A stretch of DNA of 14,004 bases, taken from NCBI GenBank assembly GCA_008081175.1, contig VMCW01000111.1:1-14004 (forward strand), written 5' to 3'. Below the pieces are notes generated by a model. That model was not told the origin of the DNA and ran no database searches. It worked only from the letters and a program-made list of their open reading frames with translations. Of the stretch, positions 6,096-13,987 are shown one piece after another (positions within the stretch are counted from its first letter, which is position 1; the number at the start of each line of letters is the position of its first letter). The stretch comes from Flavobacteriaceae bacterium (GTDB lineage Bacteria; Bacteroidota; Bacteroidia; Flavobacteriales; Flavobacteriaceae). The position numbers were made by a program, and so were the translations under genes.

Positions 6096-8210
6096 TTAGT
6101 AGTATAAAACCCTGTTATCCTCAATTTCAGCAACCGATTCTAATGCTGCAAAAACATTTTCCAAAAGGGTCGTTTTAACTTCTTGTTGCATTTGTTTTGC
6201 ATAAGCTGTATAGTCTTCTAAGTCTTCCACTGTATTTTTTTGGACTAGAGCTAGTTTATAAACTCCTTTTTCTCCTTGTATCAAACCAGAAAGAGCTCCT
6301 TCATCCATTGCAAAAGCGGTACCTACTACTTTTGGTTCATTACCGCCTGCGGGTAGAGTAGGATTTTTCTGATTCACAGCGGTAGCTGTTTCAATAGTAA
6401 GTGCTTCCTCTTCAGCAAGAGACTCTAGTGTGCTTGCTGATGCATAGCGCTTTTGAATTAGTAGTGCTTTTTTATTTTTGATAAGTATTCTTCTTACTTC
6501 TTCTCCTACCTCCTCAACAGAAGCGAGTCCTTCTTTTACTTTTGCCGTCAACTGAACCACTACATAGCCTCCGCGGTTTAGCGAAAAACGACGAATAGCA
6601 CCCACTTTGGTATCATCTTCAAATGCCCATCGAACAATCGCTCTTTGTTGGGGTAAACCAGGTAGGTTTTCTTCAAGTGCACCAATTTGTTTTACAGGAC
6701 GAACGGAATAGTTGTTTTTCTCTGCTACCCCAATAAAATCTTTTTCATCGTTACTGTCCATCTCAAATTGAGTGGCTTCTCTAAAAACTTCGTTAGAAGT
6801 GGCATCAGAAGGAACAGCCTCTGCAACAATATCTGCAATCAAGGCCAGATCATCTTTGTCTGTAACTTTAATAATGTGAAAACCGAATTCTGTTTCGACT
6901 AAACCAACTCTCCCTACATTGTTTTTGTTTACAAAATTGAAAAATTCTTGCGCCATTTCTCCTTCTTGGAAGAATCCTAAATCTCCTCCACGTGTTCGTG
7001 TAGGCCCATCTGAGTATTCTCTTGCGAGAGCTTCAAAATCTGCTGATGCTCTTCGAGCTAAGCGATACACTCTATTGGCTTCTTGTTGAGCTTCTGCTTT
7101 GGATCTTGTAATGTTAGAGTTTGCACGAGTTGCCCCTTCATAAGCGATTAAAATATGACTTGCGCGAAGAGATGCATCTTTTTTTATGTCTAAAAGTCTC
7201 GAAATTTTAAACGCATTACCGTCTCTGTAGGGCCCAAAAACTTCTCCTTTCTCCAAACCAAATAGAATATCAGCATATTCATTATTGTACTGTCCTCTAG
7301 GCTTATAAACAGAATCAAAAGAAACCTCAGAATATTGATCTACAAAATCGATTACATTTTTTGTTTGTTTAAAACCTTCTAATGTATCTGTTAATTTAGA
7401 AACATCGTTGTAGGCAATTCTTTGAGATTTCAAACCGTCCAAACGCAAACGTATGGAGGCCAAATCATCTTCTGTAGGGTTTTCTGCAAAAGAGACATAC
7501 TGTAAATTTCTTGTTTCTTCTCTTTTGTAATCGGACTCATGTTCCTGAATGTACTTTTTAATTTCTGCCTCTGTTACCGTGACTAGGCTGTCAGGTATAA
7601 CGTCATAAGGTATCTGGACATATTTTAAAGTGACATTGTCATTTTCAAAATGGTAGTTTGCTTTGGCTTCTGCTTCGGTCATTCGAGCACTTGCCATGAT
7701 CAGATCAAGATAAATACGTTGTTTGGCAACTCCAATGATACTTTGCTCTTGAAATTTCCAATTTTCATAAGCCGTAGGGTTACTGCTTTTCATTTGAGCG
7801 ATGTAGTCTGTAAAAATTCCAAAATCAAAAAATCCAGCTTCATTTTGAAAATTGGGATTGTTGATTACATTGTCATCAGAAGAAATAATTTGTTCTAACT
7901 GATCCTTACCTGCATCAATACCTAATTTTTCAAATTCTTGATCAAAAATGGTATTTCTTAGCGCCTGATTCCAAACTAAGTTTACAGACTGAAGGGTGGA
8001 ATAGTTGTACGCGCGCTCTGTTTGTTCCACCATCTGGCGAAAGAAATCCAGCTCTACCTCATCGTCATTAATCATTGCGATAGGATCTGTTGGGCCTGCG
8101 TTTGAAGAATTCGCGTCAAATACCCCAGAAATAACAAAGGCGAAAAGCGCCATTCCGATTACTAGAATCAAAAAAATGGATCGCTGTCTAATTTTTCCTA
8201 ATATGGCCAT
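6096..8210 (-). CDS. PpiD/SurA-like membrane-anchored peptidyl-prolyl cis-trans isomerase
   Basis: Periplasmic folding factor for proteins on their way to the envelope. The 704-residue protein begins with a short basic tail and one membrane helix (about residues 11-30), giving a cytoplasmic N-terminus and a large periplasmic part, as in PpiD. A SurA_N/PpiD-type chaperone region follows. A parvulin domain spans about 347-452, with the expected landmarks RASHILIAYEG, EYSDGPTRTRGGDLGFFQEG and EFGFHIIKV. A second C-terminal region of about 250 residues completes the usual flavobacterial length. The start is the ATG at 8210, directly ahead of the membrane segment. It has its own promoter just past the CNNM gene and a strong terminator, so it can be transcribed alone or by read-through from the envelope operon upstream. 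PpiD-like is a fold and topology call; the true chaperone clients are unknown. Confidence 0.9.
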   Translation of the reverse strand: MAILGKIRQRSIFLILVIGMALFAFVISGVFDANSSNAGPTDPIAMINDDEVELDFFRQMVEQTERAYNYSTLQSVNLVWNQALRNTIFDQEFEKLGIDAGKDQLEQIISSDDNVINNPNFQNEAGFFDFGIFTDYIAQMKSSNPTAYENWKFQEQSIIGVAKQRIYLDLIMASARMTEAEAKANYHFENDNVTLKYVQIPYDVIPDSLVTVTEAEIKKYIQEHESDYKREETRNLQYVSFAENPTEDDLASIRLRLDGLKSQRIAYNDVSKLTDTLEGFKQTKNVIDFVDQYSEVSFDSVYKPRGQYNNEYADILFGLEKGEVFGPYRDGNAFKISRLLDIKKDASLRASHILIAYEGATRANSNITRSKAEAQQEANRVYRLARRASADFEALAREYSDGPTRTRGGDLGFFQEGEMAQEFFNFVNKNNVGRVGLVETEFGFHIIKVTDKDDLALIADIVAEAVPSDATSNEVFREATQFEMDSNDEKDFIGVAEKNNYSVRPVKQIGALEENLPGLPQQRAIVRWAFEDDTKVGAIRRFSLNRGGYVVVQLTAKVKEGLASVEEVGEEVRRILIKNKKALLIQKRYASASTLESLAEEEALTIETATAVNQKNPTLPAGGNEPKVVGTAFAMDEGALSGLIQGEKGVYKLALVQKNTVEDLEDYTAYAKQMQQEVKTTLLENVFAALESVAEIEDNRVLYY

Positions 8211-8275
8211 AATTGCTCTATTTTGATCGTTTGCGAAATTAAGCTATTCCTTTGAATAAAGAAAGTTCACAGCTT

Positions 8276-8305
8276 CAAAAATAAGATCTAGTTGGTATTT
8301 GCAAA
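8276..8305 (-). promoter_or_regulatory. Bacteroidota-type promoter of the isomerase gene
   Basis: On the minus strand a TTTG -33 box (8305-8302) is followed after 18 bases by TATTTTTG (8283-8276), an exact match to the TAnnTTTG -7 consensus of Bacteroidota housekeeping promoters. Spacing is within the accepted range. The -33 box lies just past the stop of the CNNM gene, and the start codon of the isomerase gene is at 8210, giving a leader of about 60 bases. This suggests that the isomerase can be expressed independently of the upstream operon. Confidence 0.65.
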
Positions 8306-8307
8306 AC

Positions 8308-9585
8308 TTAGTCTTCTTCGAGTTCTTCTAACAAAACCTCTTCAATCTTTGTGGCAGAAACTTTTTTAATAGTAACCTGATAAGGAGGAATAGCTATATG
8401 CTCTCCCTTTTTAGGAATTTCACCCGTATTGTAGGCGATCATACCACCTAAAGTTTCGTAAAATTCACTTTCTGGAAGTACTAAATCGTACTTTTGATTC
8501 AAGTAATCTACTTCTAAACGAGCCGAGAAAAGAAAAGTGGTATCGCCCAACTTATCTTCAATATGTGCTACCGTGTCGTATTCGTCTTCTATTTCCCCAA
8601 AGAGTTCTTCTACAATATCCTCTACAGTAAGTATACCTGATATCCCGCCGTATTCATCAATCACAACCGAGATGCTCTTGTGCTGTCGGGTTAAAAGCTT
8701 CAATACATCATTGATGAGCATCGTTTCTGGAACATAGGCAAGAGGCAAGAGTATTTTTTTTAGAGATTTTGGGTTTTTCATCATGTCAAAAACATGAACA
8801 TAACCCAAAATATGATCTATCGTTTTTTGATAAACCGGTATTTTAGAAAGTCCCGTTGAGATAAATAAGGCTTTTATTTCTTCTAGAGGAGTGCTTGCCT
8901 CTACAGCTACCAATTCTGCTCGAGGAACCATGGCTTCTTTTGCTCTAATCTCAGAAAATTCTAATGCGTTTTGAAAAATTTGAATTTCAGAATCTAAATT
9001 TTCTTTGTCCTGAGTAGATTCCAATTGCTCCTCTATATAGTTTCCAAGTTCTACTTTAGAAAAGGAAAGTTGTACCTGATCCTCATCTGTCTTTAAAAAG
9101 CGTTTTAAAATAGTGTCTGTAAACTGAATAATTAAGAAGGTAAGTGGGTAAAACAAATAGTAAAAAAAGGCAACAGGTATGGCAAAAATTTTAATGGCCA
9201 GATTGGCATAAATTTGAAAAAAAACCTTGGGTAAAAATTCTGCTGTTAGTAAAATTATCCCAGTGGATATAAGCGTTTGATAAAATATTACAATCAGGCT
9301 GGGTTCTCCTCCACTCAAAAGTGTTTCTGAAAAAAACAATTGAAGAATTCGGTCTCCTGTAAAAATACCATAAACGACCAAAGCAATATTGTTTCCCAGT
9401 AGCATGCTCGCTATAAATCTAGAGGGGTTTTTGGTAATGCTTTTCAGCACCTTAGAGGTAAAGCTCCCCTGCATTTTTTCAATCTCCAAATAGATTCTAT
9501 TAGAAGAAACAAAAGCAATTTCCATTCCTGAAAAAAAGGCTGAAAGCAACAAACAAAAAAGAATTACAAAATCTGAAGCGATCAT
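8308..9585 (-). CDS. CNNM/CorC-type membrane protein (DUF21, CBS pair, CorC_HlyC), 'hemolysin family'
   Basis: Inner-membrane protein of the CNNM/CorC family, linked to magnesium or other divalent-cation efflux; the common name 'hemolysin' is historical. The 425-residue protein has an N-terminal DUF21/CNNM membrane domain (about 1-160, four hydrophobic segments, including FFSGMEIAFVSS at 17-28 and LLGNNIALVVYG at 62-73). A CBS pair follows: the first after MVPR (219-222) to about 270, the second to about 330 ending in GILTVEDIVEELFGEIEDEY. The CorC_HlyC domain covers about 340-420, and an acidic tail ends the protein. The related flavobacterial gliding protein GldE has the same architecture, so that identity cannot be fully excluded, but this locus is not a gliding operon. 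The start overlaps the stop of the preceding small gene by 4 bases (ATGA), which suggests translational coupling. Confidence 0.9.
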   Translation of the reverse strand: MIASDFVILFCLLLSAFFSGMEIAFVSSNRIYLEIEKMQGSFTSKVLKSITKNPSRFIASMLLGNNIALVVYGIFTGDRILQLFFSETLLSGGEPSLIVIFYQTLISTGIILLTAEFLPKVFFQIYANLAIKIFAIPVAFFYYLFYPLTFLIIQFTDTILKRFLKTDEDQVQLSFSKVELGNYIEEQLESTQDKENLDSEIQIFQNALEFSEIRAKEAMVPRAELVAVEASTPLEEIKALFISTGLSKIPVYQKTIDHILGYVHVFDMMKNPKSLKKILLPLAYVPETMLINDVLKLLTRQHKSISVVIDEYGGISGILTVEDIVEELFGEIEDEYDTVAHIEDKLGDTTFLFSARLEVDYLNQKYDLVLPESEFYETLGGMIAYNTGEIPKKGEHIAIPPYQVTIKKVSATKIEEVLLEELEED

Positions 9586-9779
9586 TTAGAGGAATTATCC
9601 CTTTGATTAAATTTTTTCCTGTAGTGTCTTCGAAAAAGAGCCATGAAAATGGACAAGACTGCAAATCCTAAAAAATAATACGCACGGGTCTGTTCCATTC
9701 CCCACAAGGTTATTGTTTTATAGAGAGATATCCCCGCAATCACCCAGTACAGAACTTCAGAAATTTTATAGGTTTTCAT
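9582..9779 (-). CDS. Small two-helix membrane protein, function unknown
   Basis: A 65-residue protein that I do not recognise. It has two predicted membrane helices (about 9-27 and 33-50) separated by a short polar turn (GMEQTR), and a strongly basic C-terminal tail (RRHYRKKFNQR) that by the positive-inside rule should lie in the cytoplasm, giving a hairpin with both ends inside. It is locked into the operon: its ATG overlaps the lptC stop by 4 bases and its stop overlaps the CNNM start by 4 bases. That double overlap, plus a coherent membrane topology, is good evidence that it is a real gene despite its size. The position suggests a partner or assembly factor for either LptC or the CNNM protein, but nothing in the residues decides this. 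Confidence 0.8.
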   Translation of the reverse strand: MKTYKISEVLYWVIAGISLYKTITLWGMEQTRAYYFLGFAVLSIFMALFRRHYRKKFNQRDNSSK

Positions 9780-10354
9780 TTTTTTACTGCTAGTGAATCT
9801 TTAGCCTCTGAAACAGCTACTGTTCCAATAAGGTTACCTGTTTGAAATTTAGTAAAATCTTTATTGGTATCCAATCGGACCGCTTCAAAATTGTAATCTT
9901 GATCTTCGAATGTGAAGGGCTGTTCTGTAAAGAGCCATTCGTTTTCAGCGTCCCAGAAGAGCTGATTAGTGTTCAAAACAGAGCCTTCAAATGATTTTAA
10001 TTGAACGTTCCCTTTTAAATCAATGAGTCGTGTGTCGTTATATAAAATACCGTAGTCAGCGAGCACTTCGTTTTCATTTCCAGCATCGTCAAAAAAAACC
10101 ACTTTAAGTCCTTCAGGAAATTCAGCAAAACGAAATTCAAGATTAGTATAATCAATGTGTTTAGGCGCAGTTAGAATAGCTTGTACTTTAGTTGAATCTG
10201 TATAAACCATTCGAATATTGACAGCAGTACCTATGGGATCTTGACGATCTGATGTAAGTTCTTTAAGTGCCTGAGTATTGTCTTCACAGGAAATAAAAAG
10301 GGCTGTGGTGAGCACCACAACCCTGATTGTTAATTTGATAAGAACCGATTTCAT
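9776..10354 (-). CDS. lptC: LPS export periplasmic protein LptC (lipoprotein type)
   Basis: Component of the Lpt bridge that moves lipopolysaccharide from the inner to the outer membrane, between the LptBFG exporter and LptA. I chose the ATG at 10354 (192 residues). The frame is open upstream to 10393, but that part overlaps the TPR gene, and only the later Met is directly followed by a signal peptide. The sequence then reads through hydrophobic residues to LFISC, a fair lipobox with Cys23, so the protein is probably a lipoprotein rather than anchored by a transmembrane helix as in E. coli. The LptC/OstA-like beta-jellyroll region covers about 40-165, with motifs such as LTAPKHIDY, YGILYNDTRLIDLKGNVQL and TNQLFWDAENEWL typical of the family. 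The start codon shares one base with the TPR stop (TAATG), and the stop overlaps the next start by 4 bases. Confidence 0.88.
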   Translation of the reverse strand: MKSVLIKLTIRVVVLTTALFISCEDNTQALKELTSDRQDPIGTAVNIRMVYTDSTKVQAILTAPKHIDYTNLEFRFAEFPEGLKVVFFDDAGNENEVLADYGILYNDTRLIDLKGNVQLKSFEGSVLNTNQLFWDAENEWLFTEQPFTFEDQDYNFEAVRLDTNKDFTKFQTGNLIGTVAVSEAKDSLAVKK

Positions 10355-11745
10355 TAGAGTTTTGGAACGGTCACACTTCTGTTGATCCAACAATCAAATT
10401 TGATTACGGCTCCTTCATTTCCTTCTGTAAAAATATCTGTTTTACTAGGTGCTCTTCCCGAATAGCTCTCCGCTGTCTTTTTTGCAATTGAGGAGAGTGA
10501 GTTGTCCACACTTCCTGCTTTACGAGCTAGATCTGCTGCCAACCAATAAACTGCGCGCTTGTTAAATTGGGTGTCTCCACAGTCGTTTGCGCTGTCTGCA
10601 TATAAATTTGCAATAAGCAAATAAGCTCTTCCTAAAGAAGGTTGATAACTCAATGCTTTGTTTGCGTAATTTCTTGCAGAAGATCTTCTCCCAGCTTCTC
10701 TAAATTTATTCGCAATCTTTAAAAGAATCTTAGCTTTTTTATAGTTGTCTTGTTCTAAGGCAATGGATTCTTCGTAGTATTTTAGTGCTTCATCTTCATC
10801 GCCACTTTTATCTTTCAATAGACCCAAGTAATAGGCAGAATCAGCAGAAGGATCTAATGTGTGTAAGGCCTCAACTAGAGTGACAAACAAAGGATCATCA
10901 GAACATTCTTTACTGTCCATTCTACTTGCCGCACGTTTCAACCAAATTGCATCTCCTTTGTTTTCTTCAAAATTTCTCTGGTACAATGGAATCAAATTTT
11001 CACAAGTAGCTTCTTTTGCGATTATTGCATCCAAGTTTGAAAGAAAGGTTCCTATTGCATTTGAATTGACATCATAGACTCTTTTACTACGCTGTTCTCT
11101 ACTGGTTAATGCTTTACCTTCGTCTTCTTTCTTTAAAATAACATCTAATTTTTTGGCTAATTCTGTTGTTTCTAGTTCAAATTTTTCAGAAATCTCCTCG
11201 TACTTGTTAAAAAGCGCTTCCATACTCACTTCAGTATCTCCCGCCTTGTAACGATCATAAAATGTTTTGAAATAATTGTACAAATGTTTGGGATTTGTAA
11301 AACTCTCAGCGTCTTTTACATAAGCCTCGTCAAAAGTAGTATAGATTTCTTTCAAGTCTGCCATCTCAAAGTCAAGCATGGCTTGTGCTTTCTTACTGAT
11401 TACATCACCTACTGTACTTTTGTTTTTGTTTTTTGGGAAATATTGAACCCATTCGTCATAAAGCTTGATCAAATCTTTTTTGGAAGCTTCAACTACTTCT
11501 GGAGTCCCATTTTCTATGTTGTGCTTGATGATTCGCTCTCCATAGGTGTAAATCGCAACGTTGATGTCTGGACAGTTTTCTCTAACTTTCATCCAAGGTT
11601 CCATTGCATTTTCGTAATTCTTAACTTTTACATTTTCTGCAAAAATGGAAAGTTCTTGCATACAAACGTTGACGTCTTGAGCGCTTATGGCAGTTGATAC
11701 AAAAAGCCCGATAAGTAAAGTTAATTTAAGGGAAAGCTTTTTCAT
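10354..11745 (-). CDS. Exported TPR-containing protein, function unknown
   Basis: A 463-residue secreted protein with a clear signal peptide (about 1-22, cleavage after AISA). Most of it is helical. The best tetratricopeptide repeats are at about 301-372, for example SAYYLGLLKDKSGDEDEALK with AYYEESIA-like continuation, and the following pair around the RSSARNYANKALSYQP segment. A charged, coiled-coil-like stretch lies at about 175-222. The C-terminus (FDCWINRSVTVPKL) is a short conserved-looking tail with a Cys-Trp. Such TPR proteins usually mediate protein contacts in the periplasm or at the outer membrane. It lies between an outer-membrane barrel gene (12 bases upstream) and lptC (1-base overlap), so a role in envelope assembly is the natural guess, but no specific function is established by the sequence. 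Confidence 0.85.
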   Translation of the reverse strand: MKKLSLKLTLLIGLFVSTAISAQDVNVCMQELSIFAENVKVKNYENAMEPWMKVRENCPDINVAIYTYGERIIKHNIENGTPEVVEASKKDLIKLYDEWVQYFPKNKNKSTVGDVISKKAQAMLDFEMADLKEIYTTFDEAYVKDAESFTNPKHLYNYFKTFYDRYKAGDTEVSMEALFNKYEEISEKFELETTELAKKLDVILKKEDEGKALTSREQRSKRVYDVNSNAIGTFLSNLDAIIAKEATCENLIPLYQRNFEENKGDAIWLKRAASRMDSKECSDDPLFVTLVEALHTLDPSADSAYYLGLLKDKSGDEDEALKYYEESIALEQDNYKKAKILLKIANKFREAGRRSSARNYANKALSYQPSLGRAYLLIANLYADSANDCGDTQFNKRAVYWLAADLARKAGSVDNSLSSIAKKTAESYSGRAPSKTDIFTEGNEGAVIKFDCWINRSVTVPKL

Positions 11746-11757
11746 TTTTTCGTTTTT

Positions 11758-13014
11758 TTAATTATACTTTCTTTTTATAAACCAAATATCGTTGAGCGAT
11801 AAACCTACTCGCAATGCAACGATTGTTTCTTGGACTAATCCAGCGTCTTTTTGTCCTCGCTTGCTGATTTCTATACCAACATTAGCATTTGACAGACCTG
11901 CTAATGGCAATCCTAGTCCAAAGGTAATGCCAGTTTCTGTTAAAGGAATGTTATTGATTACACTACTCATTTGTTCCGTACGGAATCCAAATCGGTAAAC
12001 TACACGACTCCAAAAACTTGTAAATGAAGTGTAATCTGGAATAAAATATCCTCCGACAATCCATTTCTTAGCGTCTTGGTAAGAAAAGTTTTTCCTTTCA
12101 AAAAATTCATTGTTAAAGGTAGCAGATTTTATCAAATTATACTGTACCCCAAAAAACCAACTTTGGTTTTTACCAAAACCAAGACCTGTTTTTGTTGTTC
12201 GAGATAAACTCAAATCAGTTCGATCCAATCCTGTACCAACAAGTTCTATTTCTGTAAAATCGATAATCGTTTCTCTGGAGAGCGACTGAATGTAGTAGAC
12301 CCTACTGTTTTGAGCGTCAAGTAATCCTTCCGGTTGATACGAAAACATGGCTTGTGCTTGATATTTATTTTTTAGAGGAACCTTTAATTGTGCTGACAAT
12401 TGATAGCTAAATCCAGATACACTGGATTCATTTGCTAAAAAAGTACCGTTATCCACACCGTCTAAATATTGCCCCGATCGGTAAAATAAATTTCCAAAAT
12501 TGTAATTTAAGGTGGTCCCTACAGAAAAATAGTTTGTGAGGGGTATTCCAAGAGAAAAATAAGTCTGATTTAAGCCCCCAGAACCTTCGTATCTGTTGAA
12601 AACAGCTGTTTCTGAGTTTTGATTCAATCCTTCAATTCGATAACCGATAGCACTGTAAGGAACAAGGCCAAAACCGAAACTAAACCTTTTTGTAGGAATA
12701 CTCACAGCAAGATAATCCAACGAGGCTAAATCTGAATTTTGCGCTTCCGAAGAAGTGGCTAAGTTGTTATTGGTATAGTTTACCCCAACAGAATAGGTAG
12801 TAAATTTTAAAAACCCATAACTAGCAGGGTTATTTAAATTAGCGTGTATGGAGTCTGTAAACACATCCAGTCCTCCCATATGACGTGTAGCTTGAGTTCC
12901 TTGAAAAACTCGTTCTCCTAGACCTGAAGAAGAATAGGGTGAAGCAGCCATATTTTGGGCAAATAGTGGGGCGCTTAACAACAGTAATAGTGGTACTGTA
13001 AGTTTACGAATCAT
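11758..13014 (-). CDS. Putative outer-membrane beta-barrel protein
   Basis: A 418-residue protein with a signal peptide (cleavage after LFAQ at about residue 20) and a long run of alternating, aromatic-rich, strand-like segments spaced by polar turns, as expected for an outer-membrane barrel. Just after the signal it carries NMAASPYSSSGLGE (21-34), close to the SPYSRYGIG-type start of many Bacteroidota barrel proteins, followed by a NNPASYG segment reminiscent of FadL-like or PorV-like barrels. It ends in SLNDIWFIKRKYN, a tail also common in Bacteroidota barrel proteins. Transport of hydrophobic compounds or an assembly role are both possible; I cannot name the substrate. Its start overlaps the coaX stop by 4 bases and the TPR gene follows after 12 bases, so it is part of the same transcript. 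Confidence 0.82.
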   Translation of the reverse strand: MIRKLTVPLLLLLSAPLFAQNMAASPYSSSGLGERVFQGTQATRHMGGLDVFTDSIHANLNNPASYGFLKFTTYSVGVNYTNNNLATSSEAQNSDLASLDYLAVSIPTKRFSFGFGLVPYSAIGYRIEGLNQNSETAVFNRYEGSGGLNQTYFSLGIPLTNYFSVGTTLNYNFGNLFYRSGQYLDGVDNGTFLANESSVSGFSYQLSAQLKVPLKNKYQAQAMFSYQPEGLLDAQNSRVYYIQSLSRETIIDFTEIELVGTGLDRTDLSLSRTTKTGLGFGKNQSWFFGVQYNLIKSATFNNEFFERKNFSYQDAKKWIVGGYFIPDYTSFTSFWSRVVYRFGFRTEQMSSVINNIPLTETGITFGLGLPLAGLSNANVGIEISKRGQKDAGLVQETIVALRVGLSLNDIWFIKRKYN

Positions 13015-13742
13015 GAATCGATATTACTTGATAGTATGAAATTCAAACCTTTAGCTATAAAATTTGAATGCGCAAATATGCTATTTTTTAATGGTTTAGG
13101 CAACCTTTGAGCGTCTCCACCTGTTAAAATTATCGTTAAAAAACCAAATTTTTTCTGATACAGACCAATCATTGTTTCAATTTCCGACTGAATTCCACTA
13201 TAAACACCTGCATGCATTGCGCTTGCTGTATTGGTTCCTAAAAAGTCATTACACGCTGTAGGCTCCAATAAAGGTAACTTCCCTGAAAAGGTATGCATGG
13301 CTTTGTAGCGCATTGAGAATCCAGGACTTATAGACCCTCCGTGGTGCATCCCCTCTCTATCTAAAAAATCATAGGTAATACAGCTTCCAACATCAATTAC
13401 CAAAACGTTTTGATTTGGGTAATGAAAGGCTGCGCTGGCTATGAGAGCTACTCGATCTGCTCCCAGCTGTTTACTAGGATTGTACTGCGTTTTAAAAGGC
13501 AAACGAAGTGAAGCGGAACAATTGACAACTGGAATCGGGGCTAAGGAAGCAATAAGTTCTGAAGTAATGGAACCATTCACATCAGATAAAATGGCCTTAT
13601 TGAATTGTGGAAAAGCATCTCGAATCTCGTTCAACGCACTTTCCCATTGATTTACTACTGTTGTGAGTACTTTTAATTCTCGATCTTGATCAAATACAAA
13701 ATACTTGATTTGGGTATTGCCTAGGTCGATTATCAATTGCAT
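13011..13742 (-). CDS. coaX: Type III pantothenate kinase
   Basis: Catalyses ATP-dependent phosphorylation of pantothenate, the first step of coenzyme A synthesis, in the cytoplasm. The 243-residue protein has the normal length and the ASKHA-fold motifs of the family: IIDLGNTQIKYF near the N-terminus (phosphate-binding DxGNTxxK, residues 6-13), LGADRVALIASA (93-104), VIDVGSCITYDF (115-126) and the GGSISPGFSMRYKAM segment (135-149), then a LTGGDA motif late in the protein. The central motif reads DVGSC where the family consensus is DxGTA; the Ser-for-Thr change is conservative. CoaX enzymes are typically not feedback-inhibited by CoA. It is the first gene of the operon, and its stop overlaps the start of the outer-membrane barrel gene by 4 bases. 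Confidence 0.95.
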   Translation of the reverse strand: MQLIIDLGNTQIKYFVFDQDRELKVLTTVVNQWESALNEIRDAFPQFNKAILSDVNGSITSELIASLAPIPVVNCSASLRLPFKTQYNPSKQLGADRVALIASAAFHYPNQNVLVIDVGSCITYDFLDREGMHHGGSISPGFSMRYKAMHTFSGKLPLLEPTACNDFLGTNTASAMHAGVYSGIQSEIETMIGLYQKKFGFLTIILTGGDAQRLPKPLKNSIFAHSNFIAKGLNFILSSNIDS

Positions 13743-13836
13743 AAGTCTCTTAAAAACGCAAAATTACAAAGAAAATAAGTGAAATGATTTTGTGAGAATA
13801 CAAAAGGCAGTTATATTTGCACTTGCTTAAAAGCGG
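13743..13836. promoter_or_regulatory. Divergent promoters of the coaX operon and tRNA-Phe
   Basis: This 94-base gap lies between coaX (minus) and tRNA-Phe (plus). For the tRNA, TTTG at 13789-13792 is followed after exactly 19 bases by TATATTTG at 13812-13819, a perfect Bacteroidota promoter ending 17 bases before the mature tRNA. For coaX, the minus strand carries TAATTTTG (13766-13759), a perfect -7 element. I see no clean -33 partner at the expected distance, and the leader to the ATG at 13742 would be only about 10 bases. The tRNA call is strong; the coaX call is moderate. Confidence 0.7.
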
Positions 13837-13909
13837 GGTACCTTAGCTCAGTTGGTAGAGCAAAGGACTGAAAATCCTTGTGTCCCTGGTTCGATTCCTG
13901 GAGGTACCA
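13837..13909 (+). tRNA. tRNA-Phe (anticodon GAA)
   Basis: Full cloverleaf in 73 bases. The acceptor stem GGTACCT (13837-13843) pairs perfectly with AGGTACC (13902-13908). The D stem is GCTC/GAGC (13846-13849 with 13858-13861), the anticodon stem AAGGA/TCCTT (13063-type pairing at 13863-13867 with 13875-13879), and the anticodon loop CTGAAAA has GAA at 13870-13872. The T stem CCTGG/CCTGG pairs across the loop TTCGATT (13890-13896). The discriminator base is A at 13909 and the following bases are CA, so the terminal CCA is not encoded and must be added enzymatically. It has its own promoter upstream and a terminator 3 bases downstream. Confidence 0.98.
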
Positions 13910-13911
13910 CA

Positions 13912-13955
13912 AAAACCACCTGTTAATCATCGATTTTCAGGTGGTTTTGTTTTTT
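13912..13955 (+). terminator. Rho-independent terminator after tRNA-Phe
   Basis: An 11-bp perfect stem, AAAACCACCTG (13912-13922) with CAGGTGGTTTT (13938-13948), encloses a 15-base loop. It is followed by G and six T residues (13950-13955). It starts 3 bases after the tRNA, so the transcript is short and monocistronic. The leading A run also gives a T tract on the other strand, so it could serve a convergent gene from the right. Confidence 0.85.
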
Positions 13956-13966
13956 GGTTATCTCCT

Positions 13967-13987
13967 GTGTACCCTACAGTGTACCCT
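13967..13987. repeat. Two direct copies of GTGTACCCT, 12-base period
   Basis: GTGTACCCT occurs at 13967-13975 and again at 13979-13987, separated by ACA. It lies 57 bases past the tRNA-Phe gene, close to the right edge. A spacing of 12 bases is about one helical turn and is also a multiple of three. It could be a pair of protein-binding sites (for example integrase arm sites next to a tRNA attachment site) or part of a coding repeat in a neighbouring gene. The window ends too soon to decide. Confidence 0.4.

Noticed and set aside
10355..10393. Longer lptC start giving a 205-residue protein
   Set aside because: The extra 13 residues lie inside the TPR coding end and carry no signal features. 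The ATG at 10354 is directly followed by a signal peptide with lipobox and overlaps the TPR stop as TAATG.
11284..11697. Plus-strand open frame of 137 codons
   Set aside because: It is fully antisense to the TPR gene, which has a signal peptide and repeats. The translated product is rich in Phe, Cys and Tyr, as expected of a shadow frame.
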